Shown: positions 12,243-23,854, counted from the stretch's first letter. The stretch: DNA of 64,000 nt from Hybos culiciformis (GCA_964007475.1 CAXFZM010000140.1:62001-126000), one strand, 5' to 3'. Program-made: numbers and translations. The notes: generated by a model from the letters alone, not told the origin.

Positions 12243-12521
12243 CTAATAAGAGGTTGGGATTTCAATAGAACGGCTCAATTGTGCCATAGTATATCCTTTA
12301 TTGAAATATTTTGATTTTATCTCATTAGAATGGTTTTTAAATATTTTCATAAGGATAAACGTAATTAATACCAAAAAGATAACGAAAATTGATATATAAA
12401 CCGATGGAGGGATCGTTATTGGAAAAGGCCTTATAATCATCATTATAATAGGATGATATACAAAATTGAATTTATAACCGTCCGAACAATAGGATTTTTT
12501 AAAAAAATCATAAAATACCAA
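12243..12521 (-). CDS. Small putative membrane protein in element B leader
   Basis: The open frame is up to 92 codons, but its first codon is TTG; internal ATG codons near 12445 give about 65 residues. It contains a strong hydrophobic segment (SVYISIFVIFLVLITFILM) followed by a basic stretch (KIFKNHSNEIKSKYFNKGY) and a C-terminal SRSI. The layout (membrane segment, basic K..KY, SRS motif) resembles the frame at 13021-13242, so they may be diverged duplicates. It sits between the PBS and gag on the coding strand. Function unknown; a chance frame in A+T-rich DNA is possible. Confidence 0.45.
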   Translation of the reverse strand: MVFYDFFKKSYCSDGYKFNFVYHPIIMMIIRPFPITIPPSVYISIFVIFLVLITFILMKIFKNHSNEIKSKYFNKGYTMAQLSRSIEIPTSY

Positions 12522-13020
12522 ATATCCTCTGGCGTTGTGACGTGTTAATTAAATGTAATGAAGTTCCAAAAATTCATAAAATAATAAATATCTTAATTTT
12601 ATATCCAAATATGGCGAACGATTCCAATTTAATATAAAAAAAAACGTTTTTCTTTAAATATAAGGATAAGAAAAAAAAAATTATATGTGTTTTTTTTTTT
12701 GTTTTGATAGCCTTGTATCCTTTTAAACGAATTATGTTACTTAGGTAAGCAAAGTTAGACCGTTATAAAAAATTTTTATTTTGCCGAAAAGGATTTTAAT
12801 TCGGACGAAATTTTATATAGGATCAATATAAAAATAAAAAAGGATTTTATATGTTTTCAAGGATTAAATTAACATTAAAATAAGAAGTATTTTCTTTAAA
12901 AGAAACGTGAGGGAAGTTTTATGTCAAAATAAGACAAAACTTATAGCTCAATAAAAAAATATTAGACGTATTTTGAAGAGATCAAAATTAAAGTGAAAGT
13001 ATTGTTTAATAAAAATATAA
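12522..13020. other. Element B leader between the two small frames
   Basis: A+T-rich DNA with poly-A/T tracts near 12640-12700; no gene or clear repeat seen. Confidence 0.6.
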
Positions 13021-13242
13021 TTAAATTGCGTTAAGGGAGCCTACGCTTCTACTTAAATATTTTTTCTTTGTGGCTCCGTGCCAAACTTTATAAATTTTAT
13101 GTGCTACAGCTAATATTGCTATGCCTGCAATAATATAAAGTAAGGTAGTTATTTCGGAGGGAAAGGACTCTGTGATATCGACTATATTGATAACAGTGCC
13201 CGTATTAGAGGGAGCTTTTTGTTTAGATTCTCCACTACCCAT
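13021..13242 (-). CDS. Small putative N-myristoylated single-pass membrane protein in element B leader
   Basis: A 73-codon frame with ATG at 13242 and stop at 13021. The start MGSGESK fits the N-myristoylation pattern (Gly2, Ser6, Lys7). A hydrophobic segment follows at about residues 32-50 (ITTLLYIIAGIAILAVAH), then a basic tail (KIYKVWHGATKKKYLSRS) and a short C-terminus. Base composition is less A+T-extreme than the flanks, which argues for past coding selection. It lies upstream of gag on the coding strand of element B, so it is probably an accessory frame of the retrotransposon. No function is assigned; membrane targeting is inferred. Confidence 0.65.
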   Translation of the reverse strand: MGSGESKQKAPSNTGTVINIVDITESFPSEITTLLYIIAGIAILAVAHKIYKVWHGATKKKYLSRSVGSLNAI

Positions 13243-14642
13243 TTATATAACATATATAGGACAAATAATGTAAAAGAAATTCATATATATATATATATTT
13301 TTTTTTTTTTTCAAAAAAAAATCTAAAGAAGAAATTAATATATCAAAATTATTTCAAAATTGAGAATAAAAGGATATTTAAAATAAAATTATTCGATCAA
13401 TCCGAAGATATTTCATCATAAAAAATTATATAAAATTTAAAAAAAAATAAGATACATATCTTTAATGTTCTTGTAATATCCTTTGTTGTTATTCTTGTTA
13501 TTTTCTTTGCTGTTAATGATGTTGATGTTGATGTTGTTGTTGTTGCTGTTGTTGTTCTTGTTGTTATTAGTCCTTGATTATATTGATGCTGTTGTTATTG
13601 TTGATGATTTTTATTATTATTTTTTTTTTTATTATCATTTCATATGTTTTTAATTATAATAATATTATCCTTTTAATTTTTAAAATTTTTTTTTTTTTTT
13701 TGATGTGTGTGTAATAGGATATTTTGAGAATTTTGTGCAATAAAAGTGATTCAATTTTGGTTATTTCATGTAATTATATTATTATTGTTATATTTCTTCT
13801 TTTTTTTTTTTGAAAAAATAAAACTAAATTTTTTTTTTTTTTTTTTGAAAGTTTGGGTTATTTTGCACTTTTTTATTATTTTCATATTGCACTTGATTAA
13901 AAAAAAATTTATTGCACTCTATTTTATTGCACATTTAAAGAAATTTTATTTATTTTAATTTTATTTTCATAATTTTAAGAATTTCTCTTTTCTTCAATTT
14001 TATTTTATAATTCTTACTTTCTTCTTACTTTACTTATTTTATATTGCACTTTAATTTATTGCACATTTAAAGAAATTTTATTTTCATAATTTTCAGAATT
14101 TCTCTTCTTTCCTTTAATTTTATTTTTTTTTTAATTCTTACTTTCTTCTTACTTTAATTTCTTCGTAAAAATTAAAATCATTTCATCACATTTTCATTTA
14201 TGATTTAAGTTAAAATTTCCAAAAAAAAATATTCCAAAAAAAACAACAATTTTTTCAAAAATATTTTTCTTCTAGCGAAATTAATTTGCAAAAACGTTTC
14301 CCATTTTGATGAATTGTTATTTTTAATTTACTTTTTCTTTTGCTCCAATTAAATCTCCTAGTTTTACGAAATTAATTAAAATTATATTTTTTTTTTTTTC
14401 TTTGAATTTTAAGACTTTTTAAAAATTATCCAATACAAAATTAAAAATTTTTTTTTTTTTTTTTTTTTAATGTTAGTTTTTTAAATTAATTTAATTTACG
14501 ATTATTCTTCATTCACACATTGATTTATTATTTATTTAATTTTTTCAATGAATTATTTATTTCTAAAACTTTATTTTATTTATTTTTTTTTTTTTTTAAT
14601 TAACTCACCATTCACAAATTTATCTTTTTTTTTTTTGAAATT
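13243..14642. other. Element B leader, 5' non-coding part
   Basis: A GTT/ATT-type microsatellite lies at about 13490-13640 and homopolymer-rich DNA at 13800-14640, including a repeated TTATTGCAC(A/T)TTTAA-like motif at 13918-13940 and 14043-14070. No gene is seen. Together with the small frames the leader is nearly 3 kb, unusually long for Ty3/Gypsy. Confidence 0.65.
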
Positions 14643-14655
14643 GGCAGGATCGCCA
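14643..14655 (-). promoter_or_regulatory. Element B primer binding site
   Basis: Read on the minus strand the 13 bases next to the LTR are TGGCGATCCTGCC. The leading TGG pairs with a tRNA 3' CCA end, as expected for minus-strand priming. The tRNA species is not assigned. Confidence 0.8.
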
Positions 14656-15254
14656 TGTTACGGTTTCCGTCTTTTCATACTTTCGATTTCTTAATATTTC
14701 CTTTTTTTTTTATCAATACTTTTACTTTATCATTTTGAAGAAATTAAAACGCGACTTGAATTTTTTCTTTTTAGTTCTTTATTTCCCGAGTTCATAAATT
14801 ACAATGGGAATCTTAATTTTAATTTTCTAAGGTTTAAAAGGGAATTTCAAATTACATTCCACAATTTTGATTTAGTAATTTAACCAATCAAAATTGGCAA
14901 TGGGCGGGAGCAATTTTAAATAATTATCAAAGTGCATAATTAACACTTTGATAATTATTTTAGAATTGTAACATGAGTATCGTTTATTTTATTATTCTTT
15001 ATTAAAATAAACAAAAATGTTAAATTGACATTTTTGTTTATTTTAAAAAGAATTGAAAATAAAATATTAGTTTTGAAATATACAAAAATGTTAAATTGAC
15101 ATTTTTGTATATTTCCAAACCGATAAACAATTTGCACGTTAAGTGCTGCTATTTTATACAGTTGTAAATTGTTACAACTGTATAAAATGAAATTGTGGGA
15201 AAATGAATAAGGAAATAGGTAAGTATAAATAAGGTAAGTAAAAAGGGCGCAACA
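14656..15254 (-). repeat. Element B LTR (5' LTR in coding direction)
   Basis: 599 bp, paired with 2257-2855 and flanked by the TTAT duplication. It contains the same five hairpins; the last one is perfect in this copy. Confidence 0.95.
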
Positions 15255-15729
15255 TTATATTGTGTGTAATTGTAAATTGAAATTTTGAAAAATGACTGAG
15301 AATTATCTTTGTAACAATGTATCGCCTTTACATTGTACGAAGGGGTAAAAAAAATTTTAAGAAGTTTAATTACTATTAAAAATATAGCTTGTATGTTTCT
15401 TATTACCAAAGTATCGCGGTTACTTTGGATGCTTAAATTATAAAAATTATGATGTACGACTACTTTAAAGTATGTTTGACTGTTCTCAATGTTTTATTTG
15501 ACTGAATTGACTCCGAAAGCAGGTTTAATGCGTACCTGTTTGTTTTTTATTTGTAATAAAAAGGTATTTCTAGTTCTTCTTATGACTTTGTATGGTCCGT
15601 CGTAAGTTGGAGTTAACGCATACAAATTCACACAAATTCTTTTGGAGTGAAAATTTCGATTTCTCTGTTTGCTCGTGTCGGAGTTGGAATTAATCCTTGC
15701 ATCAGAGTTCTGAGATTAGTTATTAAAGT
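15255..15729 (-). pseudogene. pol: A-outer pol C-terminus and 3' region
   Basis: This matches A2 at about 22635-23158. The part at 15505-15729 corresponds to the integrase C-terminal frame seen in A2 at 22869-23123, but carries internal deletions (for example within the segment equivalent to A2 23007-23055), so it is broken. It is bounded by element B on the left and LINE-C on the right. Confidence 0.82.
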
Positions 15730-15909
15730 TCTAAAGATCCTTTTATTTTTATTTTTTTTTTTATTTTATTGCTTAGATCAAACAATTTACAATATTATAC
15801 TAATTAAAACAAATATACATATGATTTACGAATAACAAATTTAAATAACATTAATATTTTAAAAATTTAATTTAACAATTTAATAACTCTTTTTTTAGAG
15901 TTTGTTTAT

Positions 15910-18735
15910 TATAATTAAAATCTAAAATATGGCTAAATTTGTTGCAAGTCTGGAGCATCCTATTTATGGGTTCAAATTTGCCGTAGTTTGTTCGGTGAAT
16001 GGAATATTAAACAAATGGTTCGCTCTAAGGCGTCTATTAAAATTGAATTTTAACTTAGAAGAGATACATGGCGACAGGACTTTTTTGTTTACAATTTCAA
16101 AAATAAAAATTACATCCGCCATTTCTCGTCTCTTTTCTAGAGAGGTCAAATTAATTAGTTTAAGTCGGTCCATATAAGGAGGTAGGATGAGGCTGTTTTC
16201 CCACGGGAGATGTCTGAGAGAAAATCTCAAAAAGTTTCTTTGTACTGACTCAATTCTTTGAACATGACTTTGGTAAAAAGGAGACCAGACTTGAGAAGTA
16301 TATTCTAAATGGGGACGTACAAGACAAGTATAGAGTGATTTTAATATATATGGATCGTCAAATTCCCTACTCCCTCGTTTAACAAAACCCAAGGTTGAAT
16401 TAGCTTTGTTAATAATATTGTTATAGTGGTCTCTAAACGTTAGTTTATTGTCAAATAAAACTCCCAAATCTCTGATAGAATCTTTTTTTGCAATAATCTG
16501 GTTATTAAACATGTATACATTACTGGATTCAATTGTACGTCGTGAATATCTTACTAAGGCGCACTTGTCAATATTTAACTGCAAGTTGTTATTCATACAC
16601 CAGTCAAAAAATATGTTTAAGTCGTTTTGAAGTTCAATTGAGTCTTCATCCGATTTCACATCTTTAAAAATTTTCATATCGTCACCGTAGATTTTTATTT
16701 CGCATTGTGTTATTATGGACACGACGTCATTAACAGAGATGATAAAAAGAAGGGGGCCTAAATGACTACCCTGGGGTACACCAGACGTTGCACAATACTA
16801 CTTTATATGTTCTGTTTTTTAAGTAATTGGATATCCACTTTACAAATATCGTCGGGAAGCCTAGTTTAGTTAATTTAAGTAGGATAATGTTATGTGGCAA
16901 TAAATCAAATGCTTTACTTAAGTCGGTGTAAATAACGTCCATGTGAACACCTGATTCTATTGAATTTAAGATCAGTGAAGCCGATTCCACTAAATTTGTT
17001 ACCGTTGACTTTTGCTTAACAAATCCATGTTGGTTGGGAACTAAGAAGTTAGTACAACAATCAAAGATGGAATCGGAAACCATTAACTCAAAAAGTTTAG
17101 GAATATCGGAAAGCTTTGCAATAGGACGGTAATTGTTGACATTTTTTTTTGGCCCTTTTTTGTGGACTGGTCGAATAAAAGCTTCTTTCCATATGCCAGG
17201 AAAATATCCGGAAGAAAGTGAGATGTTAAAGATCATTGAAAGTGGGAAAGAAAAACTACTTGAGCAATGCCTCAATATAATTTCAGGGACATTATCGGGT
17301 CCTGCGTTTGTATTTGTTCCGAGTTTGTCTAAATATCTCTTAACTGATTCACTATGAAACACAGGAATTTGAGTAAAATTGGTCTTTGGAAAATTGTCAA
17401 GGTGAGAAAAATGATTCTCATTAGGAATGAAAACAGAGTTTGAATAAGTTTTACCGAAAAATTCATAAAAGAACTCCGTTATTTCGCTCGAGATATCACT
17501 AACATGACCATTGAATTCCATGAATTTTGGATATTGATCGCCTCTTTTTTTAGAATTAACACACCTCCAGAAACATTTTGGGTCAGATAAAATTTTAGAT
17601 GACATACTACGAACATAGTCCTGATATTTTTGTTCAATCAAATTTTTAAATTCATCATAAACGGAGCTAAAATTAATATAGTCTTGAAAATTTCTTGAGT
17701 TGATATATTTGTTCCACAACTTATTTTTCCTATTTCTAAGCCTTTTTATTTCATTTGAAAACCATGGCGGGCTGTTATTTGGACCCCTGTCTAAAATTTG
17801 AGGAATATTTTCATGAAACGCTTGATATACAATGTTATAAAATATTTTTATAACTTCATCAAGGCTACAATTGTCAAAGAGAAGCGAAAAATCAAAGGAA
17901 TTAATATACGAATTAATACCTTCAAAATTAGCTTTGTCAAATTTATATTTAAAACTTCTGATTTCCGAAGGGTTTGGAGGTGCTCCGTAGCAATAAGAAA
18001 AACAGAGCGGGGGGTGGTAAGGGTCTACGTTAACAATACTGTCGATGCACTCTATTGAAATTAAGTTTATCCAATCTGTGGTAAAAACCAAGTCAAGTTG
18101 TCTTGATAGACAATTTTTTATTTGGGATACCTGTTGTAAGCCATTGACGTTAAGAGAGCCTATAAAAAAACAGATGGATTCGCTTGAGATATTTAGGGGA
18201 ACTAAGTACAATTCTTCGTTATCTTGTTTCCATTCAATTGTAGGAAAATTGAAATCTCCCGCAATAATCAATTCGTCGAACGGGTTAAGGCTTATAGAAA
18301 CATATTCAATTGCTTTCAGGACACTCTCATAAGTTTCATTATTTGAATTTGGAGGGATGTAACAGCACATTATATACACTTTTTTATCTACAAATTCAAT
18401 CCTAACACAAATTATCTCCAAAATTTCTGTGTCTGGAATAGATATTTCAGAAACATTTAATGAATTTTTTAGAACTATTAAAACCCCCCCTCCCCTAGGA
18501 ATTATATTTGGATTTTCAGACAGTTGAATATTGTCATTATATCTATCTTTTCTATAAACGACATATTCTTGATTAAATATCTCAAGATTATTGATATTGT
18601 GAGTCAGCCATGTTTCAGTAAGAAGGAAAATATCGAAGTTAAGTGTGGCTGAGTTAACGTAAATTTCAGAGGTTTTAGTTCTAAGTCCTCTAACATTTTG
18701 ATAATATTTATGCCTTCATGGTCTCGGATAAAAAG
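15910..18735 (-). pseudogene. LINE-C ORF2: endonuclease and reverse transcriptase
   Basis: The frame opens near 18735 with YYQNVRGLRTK, overlapping the end of ORF1 in another frame. Endonuclease signs are LTETWLTHN, GGGVLIVLKN and AGDFNFPTIEW (about 18250-18270). RT signs are NNYRPIAKLSDIPKLFE, QHGFVKQKSTVTNL, DLSKAFDLLPH, a GSHLGPLLF block and the catalytic YGDD near 16690, followed by RPHLEYTSQVWSPF and a C-terminal tail ending near 15910. One frame change at about 16785-16800 separates the 551-codon frame (18421-16766) from the 252-codon frame (16722-15964). Otherwise it is long and well preserved. Confidence 0.9.
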
Positions 18736-21048
18736 ATTTTTAAGCTTCTGTATGTCAGTAGGTAGTACATGTCTATAAATTGCGGCTTGAATACTTAACC
18801 TAGAGTCACCATTAATAACAACAGAGTCAGGAAATTTATACAAGTAAGCTAGATATAACCTAACGTTTTCATAAAGATGTTTGTCATGTAGACGACTAAG
18901 AGCATACTGACATTCCAATTCATCATAATTAAGAAAAATGCTAGCATTTGGGCTACGTAGTGAACAAGAAAAATTACTATTAGATGCTCCTGAGTTTGAG
19001 TAAAGGTTCAAAGTCTCACCTTTAACAAAGGTAATATGTTTCTCTTGTTTGTTAATTTCATTTTGTTTTTCTTGAAGATGTGGAGGCTGTTTGTTGGTTT
19101 TTTGCTCTTTATTTTGCTCTTTTGTTAGACGGAAAAGTTTTCCAAAGCTCAATAAACCACTATGCTTTCGATTTTGACCGTTACCTTGTTGCACCTGCTG
19201 TGGATGTTGTTCTTGTTGTAGTTCTTGCTGCTGCTGTTGTTCTTGCTGTTGTTTTTGTTGTTGTTCTTGCTGTTATTCTTGCTGTTGTTCTTGCTGTTGT
19301 TCTTGCTGTTGTTCTTGCTGTTGTTGTTGTTTTTTCTGATGATGTTGTTCTTTCTGCTGTTGTTTTTCTTGCTGCTGCTGTTGTTCTTGCTGCTGCTGTT
19401 GTTCTTGCTGCTGCTGTTGTTCTTGCTGCTGTTGTTCTTGCTGCTGTTGTTGTTCCTGCTGTCGTTGTTCATACTGCTGTTGGTGTTGTTTTTGTTGTTG
19501 TTGTTGTTGTTGTTGTTGTTTTTGTTGTTGTAGTTGTAATTGTTGTTGTTGTTGTTCTTCTTCTTGTTGTTGTTGTTTTTGATATCGCTTTTGTTGTTGT
19601 TGTTTTTGATATTGCTTTTGTTGTTGTTGATATTGATATTGCTTTTGTTGTTGATCTCGATGCTGTTGTTGTTGTTGTTGATCTTGATGCTGTTGTTGTT
19701 GTTGTTATCGTCGTTTTTGATCTAGCTGTTGTAGCTGTTGTTGTTTTTGATCTAGCTTGTGTTGCTTAATTTTTTGTTGTTGTTGTTGTTGATGATGTTG
19801 TTCCATTTTTTGTGGTTGTTGATTTTGTCGTTGTTGATTGTTTTGTTGATGATTTTGTCGTTGCTGAAATTGTTGTTGTTGATTTGGTAATTTATGATTT
19901 AGTCTTTGTTGTTGCTGATTGTATTGTTGTTGAGAATTTAGTTGGAGCTGATTTTGTTGTAGTTGCTGATTTTTCCGTTGTTGTAATTTTTGTTGTGGTA
20001 GAATTTGATGTTGTTGATGAAAATGTCGTTGTTGTTGTGTGTACCGCTGCTGTTGTTGTTGCTGTTGTTGTTTAATTTTTTTTCCGTTTTGTTCGCGTAT
20101 TACTACTTTGCTTTTGTTTTGTAATAATTGTTTTTGTTTTTTTACTTGGTGATTTTTCTGTTGTTGACCCCATTGATGTTGTTCCTGGGTTGGTTTCTTC
20201 AGAGATTCTTCAGTTTCGACTACATAGGACATAATTCTCTTTAGTCTTTGTTCCCATTCTTTTGGAGTCCATTTTTCACCAAATCTAATAATTGATTTAG
20301 TATCATCATCATTTTTGTTGTCTTTTTCTTTGAATGTTTTATGTTCTAAAATCATTTTCGGCGGCTCGTCTTCATTTTTTGATTTTCCATTATGAATTTC
20401 GGTTAAAATTTTGTCCAGCTATGCTTCACAAAGTTTTTCTATGTTATTTTCGGAGCAATTCAAGTTGTTTACGACTAATTCGAACCCGAATTTTAATTCC
20501 TGTTTTAAAGCAGATGTTATTTTAGAAGTAACCAAATTAATATCTTTAAAACAATTACAATGCTGATGGTTGTTGATTCCCAATTTTAAATTGTTAAATA
20601 TTGACTGAAATTCATCATTTAGCTTCGTAAGCTTCTTTTCGATGAAGTCCTTTGTTCCAGAGTTGTCTTTTTGAAGTACTTTCCTAATCAAAACACTCAT
20701 TTAGTTATCTTTACCATCTAAACGCTGACTTAACTCATTTAAAGTCATATGATTTTCATCAATAACCCTAATGGCTTTACTGATAATGGAGTTTTGATTG
20801 TCCGCTAAAGTGTCAATATTTTTCAATTGGTCCTCATTAATTGTTTTTAATAATTGATAGAAATCAATGCACTTTTCACAGACGTAGTGGGATCTAATAA
20901 AGTGGCCGTTTCTGGATTGTTGCCAATTTCTTTCCAAACCAATACAGAATCCGTGGAAATCACGATGACAGAAACCATTACATCTGATAAATGAATCCGC
21001 AGTTGCATTTTCAATTGTACATGATTCAATCGCACATTTACAAATCAT
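18604..21048 (-). pseudogene. LINE-C ORF1: PHD finger, coiled segment, glutamine-rich region
   Basis: One reading phase runs 815 codons from ATG at 21048 to 18604, interrupted by in-frame stops near 20702, 20417, 19703 and 19274, at least three of them one C-to-T step from a Gln codon. Residues 1-65 hold a Cys/His array (CKC, C..C..FH..C, CEKC) like a PHD finger. Residues ~115-210 are charged and helical. About 265-620 is an extreme Gln-rich low-complexity block. The tail (about 650-815) has a folded-looking segment (LNYDELECQYALSRLHDKHLYEN). PHD-type zinc fingers in ORF1 are known in CR1-related LINEs, where ORF1 is an RNA-binding particle protein. Confidence 0.82.
19185..20140 (-). repeat. 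CAA/CAG (Gln) triplet-rich tract in LINE-C ORF1
   Basis: About 950 bp made largely of interrupted TTG/CTG triplets (plus-strand view), locally near-perfect at 19224-19330, 19380-19450 and 19490-19560. Antisense reading produces meaningless Leu-rich and Val-rich frames. Interruptions by Lys, His and Arg codons suggest a real Gln-rich protein segment rather than a young pure repeat. Confidence 0.85.
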
Positions 21049-21324
21049 TTTTTTTTTTTTTTTAGGTGCTTTGGAATAATATTATTTTTTAAATTATTTC
21101 TCAAATTTCACTTATTAAGTACAAAATTTTAATTGTACTAGGTCAAAAATAAAAATTATTTAATTTAATTGTACTAGGTCAAAAAATATGTAATATGTAA
21201 TTATGTAATTGAATAACTTAATCAAAAACAAAAATTATTTATATTATAAAAATGAATAACTTAGTCATCAAACCATAAACTAATTTAATAAATAATTAGC
21301 GCGAAAAAAAATGTACGTGTTACT

Positions 21325-21955
21325 TCATCGAGCGATTGATTGTTCATATGTGTCGGTATTATTATGATCTATGTTGTTTGAATTAGGTGTGACGAAAAAT
21401 TCACCTGGCAGTCGAATTGTCTGACCATAAACCATTTCGGCTGGTGAGCACTTAAGGTGTTCTTTAACGGAAGCTCGAATTCCTAAAAGAACTATCGGGA
21501 GTTCCAAACTCCAATTTAGGGAATTTTTACGTGCTTTAAGACAATCTTTAAGTTGCCGATGAAATCTTTCGACGAGACCGTTTGATTGCGGGTGATATGG
21601 AGTTGTTCTGGTTCTGTGAACTCCTATCAACGCAGTTAATTCTGTAAAAAGTTTCGAATCGAATTGAGCTCCATGGTCTGTCGTTAATGTTGCTGGACAA
21701 CCAAATCTTGAAACCCAATTTGCGACAAAAACCTTTGCTACAGTCTTAGCTGTGGTGTCTGACATGCAATAGGCTTCAGGCCATCTTGTGAATCGGTCAA
21801 CGATTGTTAAAATGTGGGTAAAATTGTTAGACGGGGGAAAAGGACGTACGATATCCATGTGAATATGTTCGAAACGTCTTGAAGAGATGTCGAATTTGCC
21901 TGGAGCTGGAGTTGTACGACGGTGAATCTTTGACTGTTGGCAAGATTGGCAAGCC
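21325..21955 (-). pseudogene. pol: A-outer integrase core
   Basis: This continues the A-outer pol cut at 36577 by insertion of A2; AGCC is repeated at 21952-21955 and 36577-36580. The frame at 21858-21325 shows the D,D-E core: D in MDIVRPFP, D in LTTDHGAQFDS and E in GLVERFHRQLK, followed by the GIRASVKEHLKCSPAEMVYG block. A frame change near 21860 separates it from the preceding zinc-motif part. The 3' side is broken by LINE-C. Confidence 0.88.
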
Positions 21956-22556
21956 TGTGTGGTTTGTTATGTTGTGTGTATTGGAACTTTGGGTTGTACC
22001 TGTTGATTTTTTGTTGAAGAGAAAAATGAAACTCCCACTGCTTTCTTTTTTCACAGAATAATCACAAATTTATTAATTCTTTCTTTTACACTTATTTTAA
22101 TTTAGTTTTGTTTTTAACCTTAATTTAAGTAATTTCTTAATTTTATTTTAGTTTTAATTTTGTTCAAGAAATATTTTTATGTTAATTTTAAAACATTTAT
22201 TTTTGTTCACATAAATTTGTTTTCTAAATTTTATTAATTCATTGTAATTAATAATTTCATTGAAAATTATTTTACTTTTTCTTTTTCTTAAAATAAAAAT
22301 TCTTTTGAATTTTTAATTACTTTTCATTCATTTTTTATTTCTTCTTTTTTTTTTTTACGACTTGTGTCGTGAACGAAATCCGGATTCAGAAGAGGGAAGT
22401 TTTTTTTTATTTTTTTTTTTTGACGTTCTTGTGTGGCGTGTCAAGTGAACACTCTGCCAGCTTCGTTAACAACTGCGCAGCTATTGACTGTGCGTTGTTA
22501 GCTTGGCTGAGGTTTACTTGACACGGCCGGAGGTAACTTGTAGTGTTGCCACTACA
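21956..22556 (-). repeat. A2 LTR (3' LTR in coding direction)
   Basis: 601 bp, closely matching 35989-36576 and related to the A-outer LTRs, with a shorter middle section than those. Confidence 0.94.
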
Positions 22557-22868
22557 TCACCCTTCCTTGAGAAAAGGTTAAATTGAAACTTGGGTGAAAT
22601 TTAAACTTAGATAATTATAACAATATATCGCGGTTATATTGTGTGTAATTGTAAATTGAAATATTGAAAAATGACTGAGAATTATCTTTGTAACAATGTA
22701 TCGCCGTTACATTGTACGAAGAGGTAAAAAAAATTTTAATAAGTTTAATTACAATTAAAAATTGTTTGTTTCTTATTACCAAAGCATCGCGGTTACTTTG
22801 GATGCTTAAATTATAAAAAAATTATGATGTACGACTACTTTAAAGTATGTTTGACTGTTCTCAATGTT
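22557..22868 (-). other. A2 3' non-coding region
   Basis: It lies between the end of pol and the LTR. It matches A-outer 2176-2256 plus 15255-15505 and is therefore the empty site for element B (a single TTAT near 22635). No gene is seen. Confidence 0.85.
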
Positions 22869-23854
22869 TTATTTGACTGAATTGGCTCCGAAGGCAGGTT
22901 CAATGCGATTGATGTTAATCATGACCTGTTTGTTTTTTATTTGTAATAAAAAGGTATTTCTACTTCTTCTTATGACTTTGTATGGTCCGTCGTAAGTTGG
23001 AGTTAACGCTGGTTTAATCTTATCGTTTCTGACCCATACAAATTCACACGAATCTAGTTCTTTTGGAGTGAAAATTTCGATTTCTCTGTTTGCTCGTGTC
23101 GGAGTTGGAATTAATCCTTGCATCAGAATTCTGAGATTAGTTATTAAAGTGTCGGTATTATTATGGTCTATGTTGTTTGAATTAGGTGTGACGAAAAATT
23201 ACCTGGCAGTCGAATTGTCTGACCATAAACCATTTCGGCTGGCGAGCACTTAAGGTCTTCTTTAACGGAAGCTCGAATTCCTAAAAGAACTATCGGGAGT
23301 TCCAAACTCCAATTTAGGGAATTTTTACGTGCTTTAAGACAATCTTTAAGTTGTGGATGAAATCTTTCGACGAGACCGTTTGATTGCGGGTGATATGGAT
23401 TTGTTCTGGTTCTGTGAACTCCTATCAACGCAGTTAATTCTGTAAAAAGTTTCGAATCGAATTGAGCTCCTTGGTCTGTCGTTAATGTTGCTGGACAACC
23501 AAATCTTGAAACCCAATTTGCGACAAAAACCTTTGCTACAGTCTTAGCTGTGGTGTCTGACATGCAATAGGCTTCAGGCCATCTTGAGAATCGGTCGACG
23601 ATTGTTAAAATGTGGGTAAAATTTTTAGACAGGGGAAAAGGACCTACGATATCAATGTGAATATGTTCGAAACGTCCTGAAGGGATGTCGAATTTGCCTG
23701 GAGCTGGAGTTGTATGACGGTGAATCTTTGCCTGTTGGCAAGATTGGCAAGCCTTAGTCCAAAGATTGATATCAGTGTTTATTTTAGGCCAGAAATATCG
23801 CGCCGTTATTAGCTTTCTGGTTGCACGAGTTCCTGGATGGGAAATATTGTGCAA
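22869..23854 (-). pseudogene. pol: A2 integrase
   Basis: Two frames: 23854-23168 (228 codons) and 23123-22869 (84 codons). The first has [13 protein letters not shown] and CQSCQQAK (zinc-binding HHCC), then the D,D-E core (D in HIDIVGPFP, D in LTTDQGAQFDS, E in GLVERFHPQLK). The second is the C-terminal tail with LDSCEFVWVRNDK and a YDGPYKVIRRSRNTF chromodomain-like/SH3-like block. They are separated by a 1-nt deletion near 23199 relative to A-outer. The sequence at 23158 is continuous where A-outer has LINE-C. Confidence 0.9.

Larger units (their letters stand above)
2257..15254 (-). mobile_element. Ty3/Gypsy retrotransposon, element B
   Basis: Two 599-bp LTRs (2257-2855, 14656-15254) start TGTTACGG and end GCAACA. 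They are flanked by TTAT at 2253-2256 and 15255-15258, a single TTAT in the empty site at A2 (around 22635). The LTRs differ at roughly seven positions by eye, so insertion is fairly recent. In coding (minus) order it holds PBS, a long leader with two small membrane-protein frames, gag (split by a DNA transposon), protease/RT/RNase H/integrase, a long A+T-rich 3' region and a polypurine tract. The integrase style recalls the mdg3/micropia-like group; this is inference. Confidence 0.95.
15730..21330 (-). mobile_element. LINE-C: non-LTR retrotransposon with PHD-finger ORF1
   Basis: The insertion interrupts the A-outer integrase at a point that is continuous in A2 (around 23158). It has an A-rich tail on the minus strand (plus-strand T-rich run at about 15742-15768), ORF2 with endonuclease and reverse transcriptase, and ORF1 with a PHD-like zinc finger and a long Gln-rich segment. 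The 5' limit is approximate; a target-site duplication was not found by eye. Jockey/CR1-group affinity is inferred from the ORF2 opening (YYQNVRGLRTK) and domain order. Confidence 0.88.

Noticed and set aside
19080..19769. Long plus-strand Val/Ala-rich and Leu-rich open frames
   Set aside because: They are antisense translations of the Gln-triplet tract of LINE-C ORF1; low complexity, no gene features.
18604..21048. Alternative genetic code with TAA/TAG read as glutamine
   Set aside because: Several frames in the window end normally at TAA/TAG, and A2/A-outer comparison shows the in-frame stops are copy-specific mutations.
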